Below are positions 38,181 to 52,752 of a stretch of 64,000 nt of DNA, one piece after another. How positions within the stretch are numbered: the first letter of the stretch is position 1; every line of letters begins with the position of its first letter. This DNA is from Enterobacter dykesii (GTDB lineage: Bacteria; Pseudomonadota; Gammaproteobacteria; Enterobacterales; Enterobacteriaceae). The stretch spans positions 186,001 to 250,000 of the forward strand of contig NZ_CP126604.1 in assembly GCF_008364625.2 (NCBI RefSeq), written 5' to 3'. The translations under genes were made by a program, and so were the position numbers. Below the pieces are notes generated by a model, which had not been told where the DNA came from, searched no databases, and saw only the letters and a list, made by a program, of their open reading frames with translations.

Positions 38181-39473
38181 TTATTCTCCCTGCTCACGCG
38201 CAATTGCACGATAACCGATATCCTGACGGCTAAAGCTGCCGTTCCAGTGAATATCCGCCATCAGCGCGTAGGCGCGTTTCTGCGCTTCGGCCACGGTATG
38301 GCCCAGCGCGGTTGCACACAGCACGCGTCCGCCGTTGGTGAGGACGCGATCGTCTTCAGCCAGCTTCGTACCCGCATGGAACACCTTCGCACCTTCAATC
38401 TCTTCCAGCGGCAGGCCGTGGATTTCATCTCCGGTGTTGTAATTGCCCGGATAACCACCTGCAGCAATCACCACGCCCAGAGACGCACGCTCGTCCCACT
38501 CAGAGGTTTTCTCGTCGAGCTTGCCTTCGCAGGCTGCCAGACACAGTTCCACCAGATCGGATTTCATGCGCAGCATGATGGGCTGCGTTTCCGGATCGCC
38601 AAAGCGGCAGTTGAATTCGATGACCTTAGGGTTACCCTGCTTGTCGATCATCAGACCCGCATAGAGAAAACCAGTGTAGGTATTGCCTTCCGCCGCCATT
38701 CCTTTCACGGTCGGCCAAATGACGCGATCCATGGTGCGCTGGTGGACTTCGTCAGTCACTACCGGAGCGGGTGAATAAGCGCCCATACCGCCGGTATTCG
38801 GGCCGGTATCGCCATTGCCTACGCGCTTGTGGTCCTGGCTGGTGGCCATCGGCAGAACGTGCTCGCCGTCGACCATCACGATAAAGCTGGCCTCTTCACC
38901 GTCGAGGAACTCTTCGATCACGATGCGGTGGCCCGCATCGCCAAAGGCGTTGCCGGCCAGCATATCCTGGACCGCGGCTTCTGCTTCTTCGAGGGTCATC
39001 GCGACGATAACGCCTTTACCTGCGGCCAGACCGTCGGCCTTGATGACAATCGGCGCGCCTTTTTCACGCAGGTAGGCCAGGGCTGGCTCCACTTCGGTGA
39101 AGTTCTGATATTCCGCCGTCGGGATGTTATGACGCGCGAGGAAATCTTTGGTGAAGGCTTTGGAGCCTTCCAGCTGCGCGGCGCCTTCCGTAGGCCCGAA
39201 GATTGTCAGACCCGCCGCGCGGAACGCATCCACCACGCCAATCACCAGCGGCGCTTCCGGGCCCACAATCGTCAGATCGATTTTCTCGCTCTGGGCAAAG
39301 CTCAGCAGCGCAGGGATATCGGTCACGCTGATAGCCACGTTCTGCAGCGCGGGTTCCAGCGCGGTACCGGCGTTGCCCGGTGCTACGAAGACTGTTTTCA
39401 CCAGCGGAGACTGCGCCGCTTTCCACGCCAGAGCGTGCTCGCGTCCGCCGTTACCAATCACTAATACTTTCAT
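38181..39473 (-). CDS. purD: PurD, phosphoribosylamine-glycine ligase
   Basis: Second step of purine synthesis: ATP-dependent joining of glycine to phosphoribosylamine. The 430-residue ATP-grasp enzyme starts MKVLVIGNGGREHALAWK, with IVIKADGLAAGKGVIVA for ATP and the signature RFGDPETQ. It lies 15 bases downstream of purH in a purHD operon under PurR control. Confidence 0.98.
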   Translation of the reverse strand: MKVLVIGNGGREHALAWKAAQSPLVKTVFVAPGNAGTALEPALQNVAISVTDIPALLSFAQSEKIDLTIVGPEAPLVIGVVDAFRAAGLTIFGPTEGAAQLEGSKAFTKDFLARHNIPTAEYQNFTEVEPALAYLREKGAPIVIKADGLAAGKGVIVAMTLEEAEAAVQDMLAGNAFGDAGHRIVIEEFLDGEEASFIVMVDGEHVLPMATSQDHKRVGNGDTGPNTGGMGAYSPAPVVTDEVHQRTMDRVIWPTVKGMAAEGNTYTGFLYAGLMIDKQGNPKVIEFNCRFGDPETQPIMLRMKSDLVELCLAACEGKLDEKTSEWDERASLGVVIAAGGYPGNYNTGDEIHGLPLEEIEGAKVFHAGTKLAEDDRVLTNGGRVLCATALGHTVAEAQKRAYALMADIHWNGSFSRQDIGYRAIAREQGE

Positions 39474-39488
39474 TTTCTGCTCCGGGAA

Positions 39489-41078
39489 TTAATGGCGGAA
39501 GTGGCGCATGTCGGTGAAGATCATTGCGATGCCGTGTTCGTCGGCAGCGGCAATCACTTCGTCGTCGCGAATTGACCCGCCAGGCTGGATCACACAGGTG
39601 ATGCCCACTGCAGCAGCTGCGTCGATACCGTCACGGAACGGGAAGAAGGCGTCAGAAGCCATGGCGGAGCCTTTTACTTCCAGACCTTCATCGCCTGCTT
39701 TAATACCCGCGATTTTCGCGGAGTAGACGCGGCTCATCTGGCCTGCGCCTATCCCGATGGTCATGTTCTCTTTGGCGTAGACGATGGCGTTGGATTTAAC
39801 GAACTTCGCGACCTTCCAGCAGAACAGCGCATCACGCAGTTCCTGTTCGCTCGGCTGGCGTTTGGTTACCACGCGCAGGTCGGCCTCTGTCACCATACCC
39901 AGATCGCGGTCCTGAACCAGCAGACCGCCGTTCACGCGCTTGAAGTCCAGGCCCGGTACGCGCTCTGCCCACTGGCCGCAGACCAGCACGCGGACGTTCT
40001 GTTTTGCCGCGGTGATTTTCAGCGCTTCTTCAGATGCGGATGGCGCGATGATCACTTCAACGAACTGGCGGGAGATGATGGCCTGTGCGGTTTCAGCATC
40101 CAGCTCGCGGTTGAAGGCGATAATGCCGCCGAACGCAGAGGTTGGGTCGGTTTTGTATGCGCGATCGTAGGCATCCAGAATAGAGGTGCTCACGGCAACG
40201 CCGCATGGGTTCGCATGCTTAACGATAACGCAGGCCGGCTCGCTGAACTCTTTCACGCATTCCAGCGCGGCGTCGGTGTCGGCAATGTTGTTATAGGAGA
40301 GCGCTTTGCCCTGAACCTGCTGAGCGGTCGCAACAGAGGCTTCTTTTACCTCTTCTTCTATATAGAAAGCAGCCTGCTGGTGGCTGTTCTCACCGTAACG
40401 CATGTCCTGCTTCTTAATGAAGTTCAGGTTCAGGGTGCGCGGGAAGCGGCCGGAAGGATCTTTGCTTTCACCGTGGTAAGCCGGCACCAGGCTACCGAAG
40501 TAGTTGGCAATCATGCTGTCGTACGCCGCGGTGTGCTCGAAGGCTTTGATGGCGAGGTCGAAACGCGTTTCCAGAGTCAGTGACCCTTCGTTGGCGTCCA
40601 TCTCGTTAATAATGGTGTTGTAATCGCTGCTCTTCACCACGATAGCCACATCTTTATGGTTCTTGGCTGCTGAGCGCACCATAGTTGGGCCGCCGATATC
40701 AATATTCTCTACGGCATCTTCCAGAGAACAGCCTTCGCGGGCTACGGTTTGGGCAAACGGGTAAAGGTTAACGACAACCATGTCGATTGGGGCGATGTCA
40801 TGCTGTTCCATAATGGCGTCGTCCTGACCGCGACGGCCAAGGATACCGCCGTGCACTTTTGGATGCAGGGTTTTGACGCGTCCATCCATCATTTCCGGGA
40901 AACCGGTGTAATCGGACACTTCGGTTACCGGCAGACCTTTATCTGCTAACAGGCGAGCGGTACCGCCTGTAGAAAGCAGCTCCACACCGCGTGCGGAAAG
41001 TGCCTGAGCGAATTCGACGATACCGGCTTTATCAGAAACACTGAGCAGAGCGCGGCGGACTGGACGACGTTGTTGCAT
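39489..41078 (-). CDS. purH: PurH, AICAR transformylase / IMP cyclohydrolase
   Basis: Bifunctional enzyme for the last two steps to IMP. The N-terminal cyclohydrolase (1-200) has the [11 protein letters not shown] and [16 protein letters not shown] motifs. The C-terminal formyltransferase has [12 protein letters not shown] and [12 protein letters not shown]. It has 529 residues from [17 protein letters not shown] (start 41078), identical in length to E. coli; the open extension to 41099 is not needed. Confidence 0.98.
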   Translation of the reverse strand: MQQRRPVRRALLSVSDKAGIVEFAQALSARGVELLSTGGTARLLADKGLPVTEVSDYTGFPEMMDGRVKTLHPKVHGGILGRRGQDDAIMEQHDIAPIDMVVVNLYPFAQTVAREGCSLEDAVENIDIGGPTMVRSAAKNHKDVAIVVKSSDYNTIINEMDANEGSLTLETRFDLAIKAFEHTAAYDSMIANYFGSLVPAYHGESKDPSGRFPRTLNLNFIKKQDMRYGENSHQQAAFYIEEEVKEASVATAQQVQGKALSYNNIADTDAALECVKEFSEPACVIVKHANPCGVAVSTSILDAYDRAYKTDPTSAFGGIIAFNRELDAETAQAIISRQFVEVIIAPSASEEALKITAAKQNVRVLVCGQWAERVPGLDFKRVNGGLLVQDRDLGMVTEADLRVVTKRQPSEQELRDALFCWKVAKFVKSNAIVYAKENMTIGIGAGQMSRVYSAKIAGIKAGDEGLEVKGSAMASDAFFPFRDGIDAAAAVGITCVIQPGGSIRDDEVIAAADEHGIAMIFTDMRHFRH

Positions 41079-41112
41079 GGTAAATCCCCTGGATTTCACG
41101 ATTACAGAGAGC

Positions 41113-41147
41113 GTTAGATGAATTTTCCTGCGAAAAACTCATCTAAC
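41113..41147 (-). promoter_or_regulatory. Hairpin in the purH leader
   Basis: A 9-bp perfect stem (gttagatga / tcatctaac) extended by an inner ttttc / gaaaa stem with a 4-base loop. It lies 35-70 bases before the purH ATG in the transcribed leader. Function unknown. Confidence 0.6.
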
Positions 41148-41186
41148 ACACCTGACGGGGCATCCTTATTAAGCGCGAGCATTTTA

Positions 41187-41202
41187 ACGAAAACGTTTGC
41201 GC
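41187..41202 (-). promoter_or_regulatory. PurR operator of purHD
   Basis: Read on the minus strand, gcgcaaacgttttcgt fits the 16-bp PurR palindrome ACGCAAACGTTTTCGT at 15 of 16 bases. The -10 box TAAAAT (41186-41181) is adjacent, so PurR-hypoxanthine would block the promoter. Confidence 0.9.
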
Positions 41203-41319
41203 AACGCTCGCACATTTTCACTTTTTCGTATCATTGTGGATAAGTCTGTGTGTAAAAAGGTATAAGGCGGGGTTTTGCTGTGGAATGCAGCAGTCAGTCA
41301 TTTTTCTGACATTTAGCGG

Positions 41320-41347
41320 TTGCGGCCTGCTGAGAACTCCCTATAAT
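41320..41347 (+). promoter_or_regulatory. rRNA promoter P1
   Basis: TTGCGG (41320-41325), 16-bp spacer and perfect TATAAT (41342-41347), then a GC-rich discriminator. The 16-bp spacing and discriminator are typical of growth-rate-controlled rrn P1 promoters. The AT-rich DNA at about 41210-41310 would hold the UP element and Fis sites. Confidence 0.85.
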
Positions 41348-41428
41348 GCGCCTCCATCGACACGGCGGATGTGAATCACTTCACAAACAGCCCGGTCGGT
41401 TGAAGAGAAAAAATCCTGAAATAACGGG

Positions 41429-41456
41429 TTGACTCTGAAAGAGGAAAGCGTAATAT
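41429..41456 (+). promoter_or_regulatory. rRNA promoter P2
   Basis: TTGACT (41429-41434), 16-bp spacer, TAATAT (41451-41456), about 109 bases downstream of P1, the usual spacing of tandem rrn promoters. Confidence 0.8.
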
Positions 41457-41494
41457 ACGCCACCTCGCAACGGTGAGCGAAAGCCGCGTTGCAC

Positions 41495-41507
41495 TGCTCT
41501 TTAACAA
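41495..41507 (+). promoter_or_regulatory. boxA antitermination site (16S leader)
   Basis: TGCTCTTTAACAA, the NusB/S10-binding boxA that protects rRNA transcription from Rho. Confidence 0.9.
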
Positions 41508-41638
41508 TTTATCAGACAATCTGTGTGGGCACTCAAAGTGACATGGATTCTTAATGTCTTCGGACGAAAAATGAATACCAAGTCTCTGAGTGAACATACG
41601 TAATTCATTACGAAGTTTAATTCACGAGCATCAAACTT

Positions 41639-43178
<1,540 letters not shown>

Positions 43179-43262
43179 CCTTAAAGAACCTGCCTTTGTA
43201 GTGCTCACACAGATTGTCTGATGAAAAGTAAATAGCAAGGCGTCTTGCGATTGAGACTTTAC

Positions 43263-43338
43263 GTCCCCTTCGTCTAGAGGCCCAGGACACCGCCCTTTCA
43301 CGGCGGTAACAGGGGTTCGAATCCCCTAGGGGACGCCA
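43263..43338 (+). tRNA. tRNA-Glu (anticodon UUC) in the rRNA spacer
   Basis: 76-nt tRNA with encoded CCA; anticodon loop CTTTCAC gives UUC. It is in the 16S-23S spacer, as gltV is in E. coli rrnE. Confidence 0.98.
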
Positions 43339-43411
43339 CTTGCTGGTTCGTGAGTGAAAGTCACCTGCCGTCATATCTCAAAACTCATCTTCGGGTGACG
43401 TTTGAGATATT

Positions 43412-43424
43412 TGCTCTTTAAAAA
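43412..43424 (+). promoter_or_regulatory. boxA in the 16S-23S spacer
   Basis: TGCTCTTTAAAAA, the second antitermination boxA, 97 bases before 23S. The rest of the spacer contains pairing segments of the RNase III processing stalks. Confidence 0.8.
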
Positions 43425-43520
43425 TCTGGATCAAGCTGAAAATTGAAACGACACATCTTAATGGTGTGTTCGAGTCTCTCAAATTTTCGCAATCAGAAGT
43501 GAAACATCTTCGGGTTGTGA

Positions 43521-46426
<2,906 letters not shown>

Positions 46427-46492
46427 ACAACGCCGAAGGTGTTTTGGCGAAGAGAGACACGATTTTCAGCCTGATACAGATTTAACAGAATT

Positions 46493-46612
46493 TGCCTGGC
46501 GGCTTTAGCGCGGTGGTCCCACCTGACCCCATGCCGAACTCAGAAGTGAAACGCCGTAGCGCCGATGGTAGTGTGGGGTCTCCCCATGTGAGAGTAGGGA
46601 ACTGCCAGGCAT
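46493..46612 (+). rRNA. 5S ribosomal RNA
   Basis: 120-nt 5S rRNA, from tgcctggcggc to ctgccaggcat, whose ends pair. Single copy, 66 bases after 23S. Confidence 0.98.
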
Positions 46613-46622
46613 CAATTAGAAG

Positions 46623-46652
46623 AACCCCGTACCGTAAGGTGCGGGGTTTTTT
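46623..46652 (+). terminator. rRNA operon terminator
   Basis: 11-bp stem aaccccgtacc / ggtgcggggtt (one G-U pair) with loop gtaa and T6. Confidence 0.92.
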
Positions 46653-46739
46653 GCTTTTGTTTTTCTCCTCCCCCTGTTCCTGAAACTTTCTCACCTTGGA
46701 CATGCAGACTCGACTTTCCAATCGTTTCTGGGTATCGTT

Positions 46740-46771
46740 AGCTGTCTGGATGTCTAAACGTTTATACGTAT
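46740..46771 (+). promoter_or_regulatory. Four tandem met boxes (MetJ operator) before metA
   Basis: Four adjacent 8-mers, AGCTGTCT, GGATGTCT, AAACGTTT and ATACGTAT, each matching the MetJ box AGACGTCT at 6 of 8 positions. This is the cooperative array expected for SAM-dependent repression of metA. It ends 19 bases before the start codon. Confidence 0.85.
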
Positions 46772-46790
46772 GCTGTGAGGATATAAAGTT

Positions 46791-47720
46791 ATGCCGATTC
46801 GGGTGCAGGACGAGCTACCAGCCGTCAATTTCTTGCGTGAAGAAAACGTCTTCGTCATGACGGCTTCGCGTGCGACAGGTCAGGAAATTCGCCCGCTGAA
46901 GGTGCTTATTCTCAATCTGATGCCAAAAAAGATCGAAACAGAAAACCAGTTCCTGCGTCTTCTGTCGAACTCCCCGCTGCAGGTCGATATTCAGCTGCTG
47001 CGAATCGATGCCCGCGAGTCGCGTAACACGCCTGCTGAGCACCTGAATAACTTCTACTGCAACTTTGATGACATTCAGGGGGAAAACTTCGACGGGCTGA
47101 TTGTGACCGGCGCGCCGCTCGGTCTGGTTGAATTTAACGATGTCGCCTACTGGCCGCAGATCAAACAGGTTCTGGAGTGGGCAAAAGATCACGTTACCTC
47201 CACATTGTTTGTCTGTTGGGCGGTACAAGCCGCGCTGAATATTCTTTATGGCATCCCCAAGCAAACCCGTACTGAAAAGCTCTCCGGCGTATACGAACAC
47301 CACATTCTTCAACCGCATGCGTTGCTGACGCGCGGTTTCGATGACTCCTTCCTGGCCCCGCATTCTCGCTACGCCGATTTCCCTGCCCAGCTGATTCGTG
47401 ATTACACCGATCTGGAGATCCTGGCCGAAACGGAAGACGGGGATGCTTACCTGTTTGCCAGCAAGGATAAGCGTATCGCCTTTGTGACCGGCCATCCTGA
47501 GTACGATCCGCATACCCTCGCGTCAGAGTATTTCCGTGATGTCGAAGCGGGTCTTAATCCGGATGTACCGTACAACTATTTCCCCAAAGACGATCCGCAA
47601 AACAAACCGAGAGCAACCTGGCGCAGCCACGGGAATTTGCTTTTCACTAACTGGCTCAACTATTACGTCTACCAGATCACGCCATACGATCTGCGCCACA
47701 TGAATCCGACGCTGGAGTAA
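46791..47720 (+). CDS. metA: MetA, homoserine O-succinyltransferase
   Basis: First committed step of methionine synthesis: transfers succinyl from succinyl-CoA to homoserine. It has 309 residues. The catalytic triad is C142 (LFVCWAVQ) with H235 and E237 (GHPEYD). In E. coli it is heat-labile and a Lon/ClpP substrate. It lies directly after the rRNA operon; E. coli yjaA and yjaB, which separate the two, are absent. Repressed by MetJ through the boxes just upstream. Confidence 0.98.
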   Translation: MPIRVQDELPAVNFLREENVFVMTASRATGQEIRPLKVLILNLMPKKIETENQFLRLLSNSPLQVDIQLLRIDARESRNTPAEHLNNFYCNFDDIQGENFDGLIVTGAPLGLVEFNDVAYWPQIKQVLEWAKDHVTSTLFVCWAVQAALNILYGIPKQTRTEKLSGVYEHHILQPHALLTRGFDDSFLAPHSRYADFPAQLIRDYTDLEILAETEDGDAYLFASKDKRIAFVTGHPEYDPHTLASEYFRDVEAGLNPDVPYNYFPKDDPQNKPRATWRSHGNLLFTNWLNYYVYQITPYDLRHMNPTLE

Positions 47721-47764
47721 TCTTCTGCCCTGAACGATCCTAAAGCGTTTCAGCTATTCAAATC

Positions 47765-47787
47765 AGGCACCTTCGGGTGCCTTTTTT
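47765..47787 (+). terminator. metA terminator
   Basis: Stem aggcacc / ggtgcct with loop ttcg and T6. Confidence 0.9.
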
Positions 47788-47867
47788 ATTTCCGAAATGT
47801 CACTCACCATTCGATAAAACTTTAATCTCAATAAAATCAATAAATTAACTGCAATTAACAATTAAAA

Positions 47868-47893
47868 TGGAAATTGTTTTTGATTTTGGAAAA
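47868..47893 (+). promoter_or_regulatory. Candidate IclR operator / promoter region of aceBAK
   Basis: tggaaattgtttttgatttt resembles the E. coli IclR box overlapping the aceB promoter. The AT-rich stretch to 47905 would include the promoter. About 100 bases of leader separate it from aceB. Confidence 0.65.
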
Positions 47894-47990
47894 AATATAG
47901 ATAGTCTTAATTCTGCTGAGCGAAAACTACCCAACGATCTTTCGTTCGCATCGGGGGCGGCATTTTGGATCTTTGATGAGGAGCAGAGTA

Positions 47991-49592
47991 ATGACTCAAC
48001 AGGCAACGACGGTCGATGAACTGGCCTTTACCCAGCCGTATGGCGAGCAAGAACAGCAGGTTTTGACGGCGGAAGCGGTAGAATTTCTGACTGAACTGGT
48101 GACCCGCTTTACGCCGCAGCGCAATAAGCTGCTGGCGGCACGTATTCATCAGCAGCAGGAAATTGACGATGGCAAGTTGCCTGGATTCATTTCGGAAACC
48201 GCTTCCATTCGACGTGGCGAGTGGAAAATCCGCGGCATCCCTGAAGATTTACAGGATCGTCGCGTTGAGATCACTGGTCCGGTAGAGCGCAAAATGGTGA
48301 TCAACGCCATGAATGCCAACGTTAAGGTCTTCATGGCCGATTTTGAAGATTCACTGGCGCCAGACTGGAACAAAGTTATCGACGGGCAGATCAACCTGCG
48401 CGACGCCGTGAACGGCACCATCAGCTATACCAACGAAGCCGGCAAAATTTACCAGCTCAAACCGAACCCGGCGGTGCTGATCTGTCGCGTACGCGGTCTG
48501 CACCTGCCTGAAAAACATGTCACCTGGCGTGGGGAAGCCATTCCGGGCAGCCTGTTTGATTTCGCACTCTATTTCTTCCACAACTACAAAGCCCTCCTGG
48601 CTAAAGGCAGCGGTCCCTATTTCTATCTGCCAAAAACGCAGGCCTGGCAGGAAGCGGCCTGGTGGAGCGAGGTGTTCAGCTATGCGGAAGATCGTTTCAA
48701 CCTGCCGCGCGGCACCATCAAAGCCACGCTGCTGATTGAAACGCTGCCTGCCGTGTTCCAGATGAATGAAATTCTGCACGCTCTGCGCGACCACATTGTC
48801 GGCCTGAACTGCGGACGCTGGGACTATATTTTCAGCTACATCAAAACCCTGAAAAATCACGGCGATCGCGTGCTGCCCGATCGCCAAGTGGTCACTATGG
48901 ATAAACCATTCCTGAGTGCCTACTCGCGCCTGCTGATCAAAACCTGTCACAAGCGCGGCGCCTTTGCGATGGGCGGCATGGCGGCATTTATCCCGAGCAA
49001 AGACGCAGAGCGCAATAATCAGGTGCTCAACAAGGTGAAAGCCGACAAAGAGCTTGAAGCCCGTAACGGTCACGACGGCACGTGGATTGCCCATCCTGGC
49101 CTTGCCGATACGGCGATGGAGGTCTTCAACCGCGTTCTCGGCGACAACAAAAACCAGCTGTTTGTCACGCGCGAAGACGATGCCCCAACGGCTGAAGAAC
49201 AGCTGCTGGCACCGTGCGCGGGCGAGCGTACGGAAGAGGGCATGCGTGCCAATATTCGCGTCGCGGTCCAGTACATCGAAGCGTGGATCTCCGGCAACGG
49301 CTGTGTGCCTATCTATGGACTGATGGAAGATGCCGCGACGGCGGAGATCTCACGTACCTCCATCTGGCAGTGGATCCACCATCAAAAAACGCTCAGCAAC
49401 GGCAAGCCGGTGACCAAATCCCTGTTCCGCCAGATGCTGGCCGAAGAGATGCGGGTGATCCAGGACGAGCTGGGCGAACACCGCTTCAGCAGCGGACGTT
49501 TTGACGACGCCGCGCGCCTGATGGAGCAAATCACCACATCAGATGACTTAATCGACTTCCTGACCCTGCCGGGCTACCGCTTCCTGGCGTAA
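47991..49592 (+). CDS. aceB: AceB, malate synthase A
   Basis: Condenses glyoxylate with acetyl-CoA to malate, the second enzyme of the glyoxylate bypass used on acetate and fatty acids. It has 533 residues from [20 protein letters not shown]. The signature KDSLAPDW-like segment appears as [20 protein letters not shown], and [18 protein letters not shown] is conserved. The ATG at 47991 follows gaggagcag; upstream in-frame starts at 47973 are not family-like. First gene of aceBAK. Confidence 0.97.
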   Translation: MTQQATTVDELAFTQPYGEQEQQVLTAEAVEFLTELVTRFTPQRNKLLAARIHQQQEIDDGKLPGFISETASIRRGEWKIRGIPEDLQDRRVEITGPVERKMVINAMNANVKVFMADFEDSLAPDWNKVIDGQINLRDAVNGTISYTNEAGKIYQLKPNPAVLICRVRGLHLPEKHVTWRGEAIPGSLFDFALYFFHNYKALLAKGSGPYFYLPKTQAWQEAAWWSEVFSYAEDRFNLPRGTIKATLLIETLPAVFQMNEILHALRDHIVGLNCGRWDYIFSYIKTLKNHGDRVLPDRQVVTMDKPFLSAYSRLLIKTCHKRGAFAMGGMAAFIPSKDAERNNQVLNKVKADKELEARNGHDGTWIAHPGLADTAMEVFNRVLGDNKNQLFVTREDDAPTAEEQLLAPCAGERTEEGMRANIRVAVQYIEAWISGNGCVPIYGLMEDAATAEISRTSIWQWIHHQKTLSNGKPVTKSLFRQMLAEEMRVIQDELGEHRFSSGRFDDAARLMEQITTSDDLIDFLTLPGYRFLA

Positions 49593-49623
49593 CTCACCAC
49601 ATAACAATATGGAGCATCTGCAC

Positions 49624-50928
49624 ATGAAAACCCGTACCCAACAGATCGAAGAGTTGAAGAAAGAGTGGACACAACCTCGTTGGGAAGGCATCCGCCGTCC
49701 TTACAGCGCGGAGGAAGTGGTGAAATTACGCGGCTCGGTCAATCCGGAATGCACGCTGGCACAGAACGGTGCGGCGAAAATGTGGAAGCTGCTGCACGGT
49801 TGCTCTAAAAAGGGCTACATCAACAGCCTCGGTGCGCTGACCGGCGGTCAGGCGCTGCAGCAGGCGAAGGCGGGTATTGAAGCTATCTACCTCTCCGGCT
49901 GGCAGGTTGCGGCGGATGCTAACCTGGCGTCCAGCATGTACCCGGATCAGTCGCTCTATCCGGCGAACTCCGTGCCGTCGGTGGTGGATCGGATCAACAA
50001 TACCTTCCGCCGAGCGGATCAGATCCAGTGGGCCGCCGGTATCGAACCTAACGATCCGCGCTTTATTGACTATTTCCTGCCGATCGTCGCGGATGCAGAA
50101 GCGGGCTTCGGCGGCGTGCTGAACGCCTTCGAGCTGATGAAATCGATGATTGAGGCCGGTGCAGCGGCCGTTCACTTCGAAGACCAGCTGGCGTCAGTGA
50201 AAAAATGCGGACACATGGGCGGTAAGGTGCTGGTTCCTACACAGGAAGCCGTACAGAAGCTGGTTGCCGCGCGTCTGGCTGCTGACGTGCTCGGCGTGCC
50301 GACGCTGGTGATTGCCCGTACTGATGCGGACGCGGCGGACCTGATCACCTCTGACTGCGACCCGTACGACAGCGAGTTCATCACCGGCGAGCGCACCAGT
50401 GAAGGCTTCTACCGCACCCATGCCGGCATTGAACAGGCGATCAGCCGCGGCCTGGCGTACGCGCCTTACGCGGACCTGGTCTGGTGTGAAACGTCTACGC
50501 CGGATCTGGCGCTGGCAAAACGCTTTGCCGACGCCATCCACGCGAAGTATCCGGGCAAACTGCTGGCCTATAACTGCTCGCCGTCATTCAACTGGCAGAA
50601 AAAGCTGGATGACAAAACGATCGCCAGCTTCCAGCAGCAGCTGTCCGACATGGGCTACAAATACCAGTTCATTACCCTGGCCGGTATCCACAGCATGTGG
50701 TTCAACATGTTCGACCTGGCGCACGCCTATGCGCAGGGTGAGGGCATGAAGCACTACGTTGAGAAGGTGCAGCAGCCGGAGTTTGCGGCGGGTAAAGACG
50801 GTTATACCTTCGTGTCTCACCAGCAGGAGGTGGGAACTGGCTACTTCGATAACGTGACGACCATCATTCAGGGCGGCACCTCCTCCGTCACCGCCTTAAC
50901 GGGTTCAACGGAAGAAGCACAGTTCTAA
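49624..50928 (+). CDS. aceA: AceA, isocitrate lyase
   Basis: Cleaves isocitrate to glyoxylate and succinate at the glyoxylate branch point. It has 434 residues from [15 protein letters not shown]; the ATG at 49624 follows ggag with normal spacing. The catalytic loop KKCGHMGGK contains C195. It follows aceB by 31 bases, and is separated from aceK by a REP-like palindrome. Confidence 0.98.
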   Translation: MKTRTQQIEELKKEWTQPRWEGIRRPYSAEEVVKLRGSVNPECTLAQNGAAKMWKLLHGCSKKGYINSLGALTGGQALQQAKAGIEAIYLSGWQVAADANLASSMYPDQSLYPANSVPSVVDRINNTFRRADQIQWAAGIEPNDPRFIDYFLPIVADAEAGFGGVLNAFELMKSMIEAGAAAVHFEDQLASVKKCGHMGGKVLVPTQEAVQKLVAARLAADVLGVPTLVIARTDADAADLITSDCDPYDSEFITGERTSEGFYRTHAGIEQAISRGLAYAPYADLVWCETSTPDLALAKRFADAIHAKYPGKLLAYNCSPSFNWQKKLDDKTIASFQQQLSDMGYKYQFITLAGIHSMWFNMFDLAHAYAQGEGMKHYVEKVQQPEFAAGKDGYTFVSHQQEVGTGYFDNVTTIIQGGTSSVTALTGSTEEAQF

Positions 50929-50934
50929 TCTTTT

Positions 50935-50974
50935 CCCCCTCTCCCCTCTCGGGGAGAGGGTTGGGGTGAGGGGG
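50935..50974. repeat. REP-like palindrome between aceA and aceK
   Basis: CCCTCTCCCC-tctc-GGGGAGAGGG plus the tail ttggggtgaggggg, filling most of the intergenic space. Its G-rich end (gaggggg, 50968-50974) sits 5 bases before the aceK ATG and provides its ribosome-binding sequence. The stem probably lowers aceK relative to aceBA. Confidence 0.88.
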
Positions 50975-50979
50975 AATAT

Positions 50980-52731
50980 ATGTCGCGTGGCCTGGAATTG
51001 CTGATTGCCCAAACTATTTTGCAGGGCTTCGATGCCCAGTATGGTCGTTTTCTTGAAGTGACATCCGGCGCGCAGCAGCGCTTCGAACATGCAGACTGGC
51101 ATGCGGTTCAGCAGGCCATGAAGCAGCGTATCCATCTCTATGACCACCACGTGGGTCTGGTGGTGGAGCAGCTGCGCTGTATTACCGACGGTAAAAGCCC
51201 GGACGCGGAATTTTTACTGCGCGTGAAGGAGCACTACACCCATTTGTTACCCGATTACCCGCGCTTCGAGATTGCGGAGAGCTTTTTCAACTCCGTCTAT
51301 TGCCGGTTATTTGACCACCGCTCACTATCTCCTGAGCGGTTATTTATCTTCAGCTCCCAGCCAGAGCGACGCTTTCGAACCATTCCCCGTCCGCTGGCGA
51401 AAGATTTCTTTCCCGATCGCGGATGGGAAAAGCTCCTGCACCGCATGCTAACGGATCTGCCGCTGCGACTGCCCTGGGAGAATAAAACCCGGGATATCGG
51501 TTATATCCACGCGCATCTCAACGAAACCTTCGGCGCGGAGGTGCTCAGCCATAGCCATTTGCAGGTGGCCAACGAGCTTTTCTACCGCAATAAAGCCGCC
51601 TGGCTGGTGGGCAAACTGGTTACGCCGACCGCCATTGTGCCGTTTCTGCTGCCCATTCACCTTACCGACGACGGGGAACTGTTTGTCGATACCTGCCTGA
51701 CCACCAGCGCCGAGGCCAGCATTGTGTTTGGCTTCGCCCGCTCCTATTTCATGGTATACGCTCCGCTGCCTGCCGCGCTGGTGGAGTGGCTGCGTGAGAT
51801 CCTGCCGGGCAAAACCACCGCCGAGCTGTATATGGCGATTGGTTGCCAGAAGCACGCCAAAACGGAAAGCTACCGGGAGTACCTGCGCTATGTCACCGCC
51901 GCCGATGAGCAGTTTATCGAAGCGCCCGGCATTCGCGGTATGGTGATGCTGGTCTTTACGCTGCCGGGTTTTGACCGGGTATTTAAGGTGATTAAAGATA
52001 GATTCGCGCCGCAGAAAGAGATGACCGCCGCGCACGTTCGCGCCTGCTATCAGCTGGTTAAAGAGCACGACCGCGTCGGTCGCATGGCGGATACCCAGGA
52101 GTTCGAAAACTTTGTGCTGGATAAACAGCAGATCGACCCGGCACTCATGGCGCTGTTAATGCAGGAAGCACCCGCGAAAATCACCGATCTTGGCGATAAA
52201 ATCGTGATTAGCCATCTCTACATCGAACGCCGCATGGTGCCGCTAAATATCTGGCTTGAGCAGTCCGAAGGTCAGGCACTACGGGATGCCATTGAAGAAT
52301 ACGGCAACGCGATTCGCCAGCTTGCCGCCGCCAATATTTTCCCGGGCGACATGCTGTTTAAAAACTTCGGCGTCACCCGTCACGGGCGGGTGGTATTCTA
52401 CGATTACGATGAAATTTGCTACATGACCGAGGTGAACTTCCGCGATATACCACCGCCCCGCTACCCGGAAGATGAGCTGTCCGGCGAGCCGTGGTACAGC
52501 GTCTCGCCGGGCGATGTGTTTCCGGAGGAGTTTCGCCACTGGCTGTGCGCTGACCCGCGCATCGGGCCGCTATTCGAAGAAATGCATGAGGATCTGTTCC
52601 GCGCCAGCTACTGGCGCGGGCTGCAAACGCGGATCAAAAACGGGCATGTGGAAGATGTGTACGCTTACCGCCGTAAACAGCGGTTTTGCATCAGGTTTTC
52701 TCCCTCTCCCTGTGGGAGAGGGCCGGGGTGA
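50980..52731 (+). CDS. aceK: AceK, isocitrate dehydrogenase kinase/phosphatase
   Basis: Bifunctional enzyme that phosphorylates isocitrate dehydrogenase to send isocitrate into the bypass, and reverses this on glucose. It has 583 residues, starting [18 protein letters not shown]. The regulatory half is followed by a kinase-like half with [29 protein letters not shown] and [18 protein letters not shown]. coli AceK has 578 residues ending in RQRFSVRYGEMLF; here the protein diverges after KQRF and its last ten residues ([10 protein letters not shown]) plus stop are encoded by a REP-like palindrome. Confidence 0.95.
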   Translation: MSRGLELLIAQTILQGFDAQYGRFLEVTSGAQQRFEHADWHAVQQAMKQRIHLYDHHVGLVVEQLRCITDGKSPDAEFLLRVKEHYTHLLPDYPRFEIAESFFNSVYCRLFDHRSLSPERLFIFSSQPERRFRTIPRPLAKDFFPDRGWEKLLHRMLTDLPLRLPWENKTRDIGYIHAHLNETFGAEVLSHSHLQVANELFYRNKAAWLVGKLVTPTAIVPFLLPIHLTDDGELFVDTCLTTSAEASIVFGFARSYFMVYAPLPAALVEWLREILPGKTTAELYMAIGCQKHAKTESYREYLRYVTAADEQFIEAPGIRGMVMLVFTLPGFDRVFKVIKDRFAPQKEMTAAHVRACYQLVKEHDRVGRMADTQEFENFVLDKQQIDPALMALLMQEAPAKITDLGDKIVISHLYIERRMVPLNIWLEQSEGQALRDAIEEYGNAIRQLAAANIFPGDMLFKNFGVTRHGRVVFYDYDEICYMTEVNFRDIPPPRYPEDELSGEPWYSVSPGDVFPEEFRHWLCADPRIGPLFEEMHEDLFRASYWRGLQTRIKNGHVEDVYAYRRKQRFCIRFSPSPCGRGPG

Positions 52732-52735
52732 GGGC
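52700..52735. repeat. REP-like palindrome overlapping the aceK 3' end
   Basis: CCCTCTCCC-tgt-GGGAGAGGG plus ccggggtgaggg. The aceK stop (TGA, 52729-52731) lies inside it. It sits between converging aceK and iclR and may act as a terminator. Confidence 0.88.
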
Positions 52736-52752
52736 ATCAGGCCGCCTCAATC

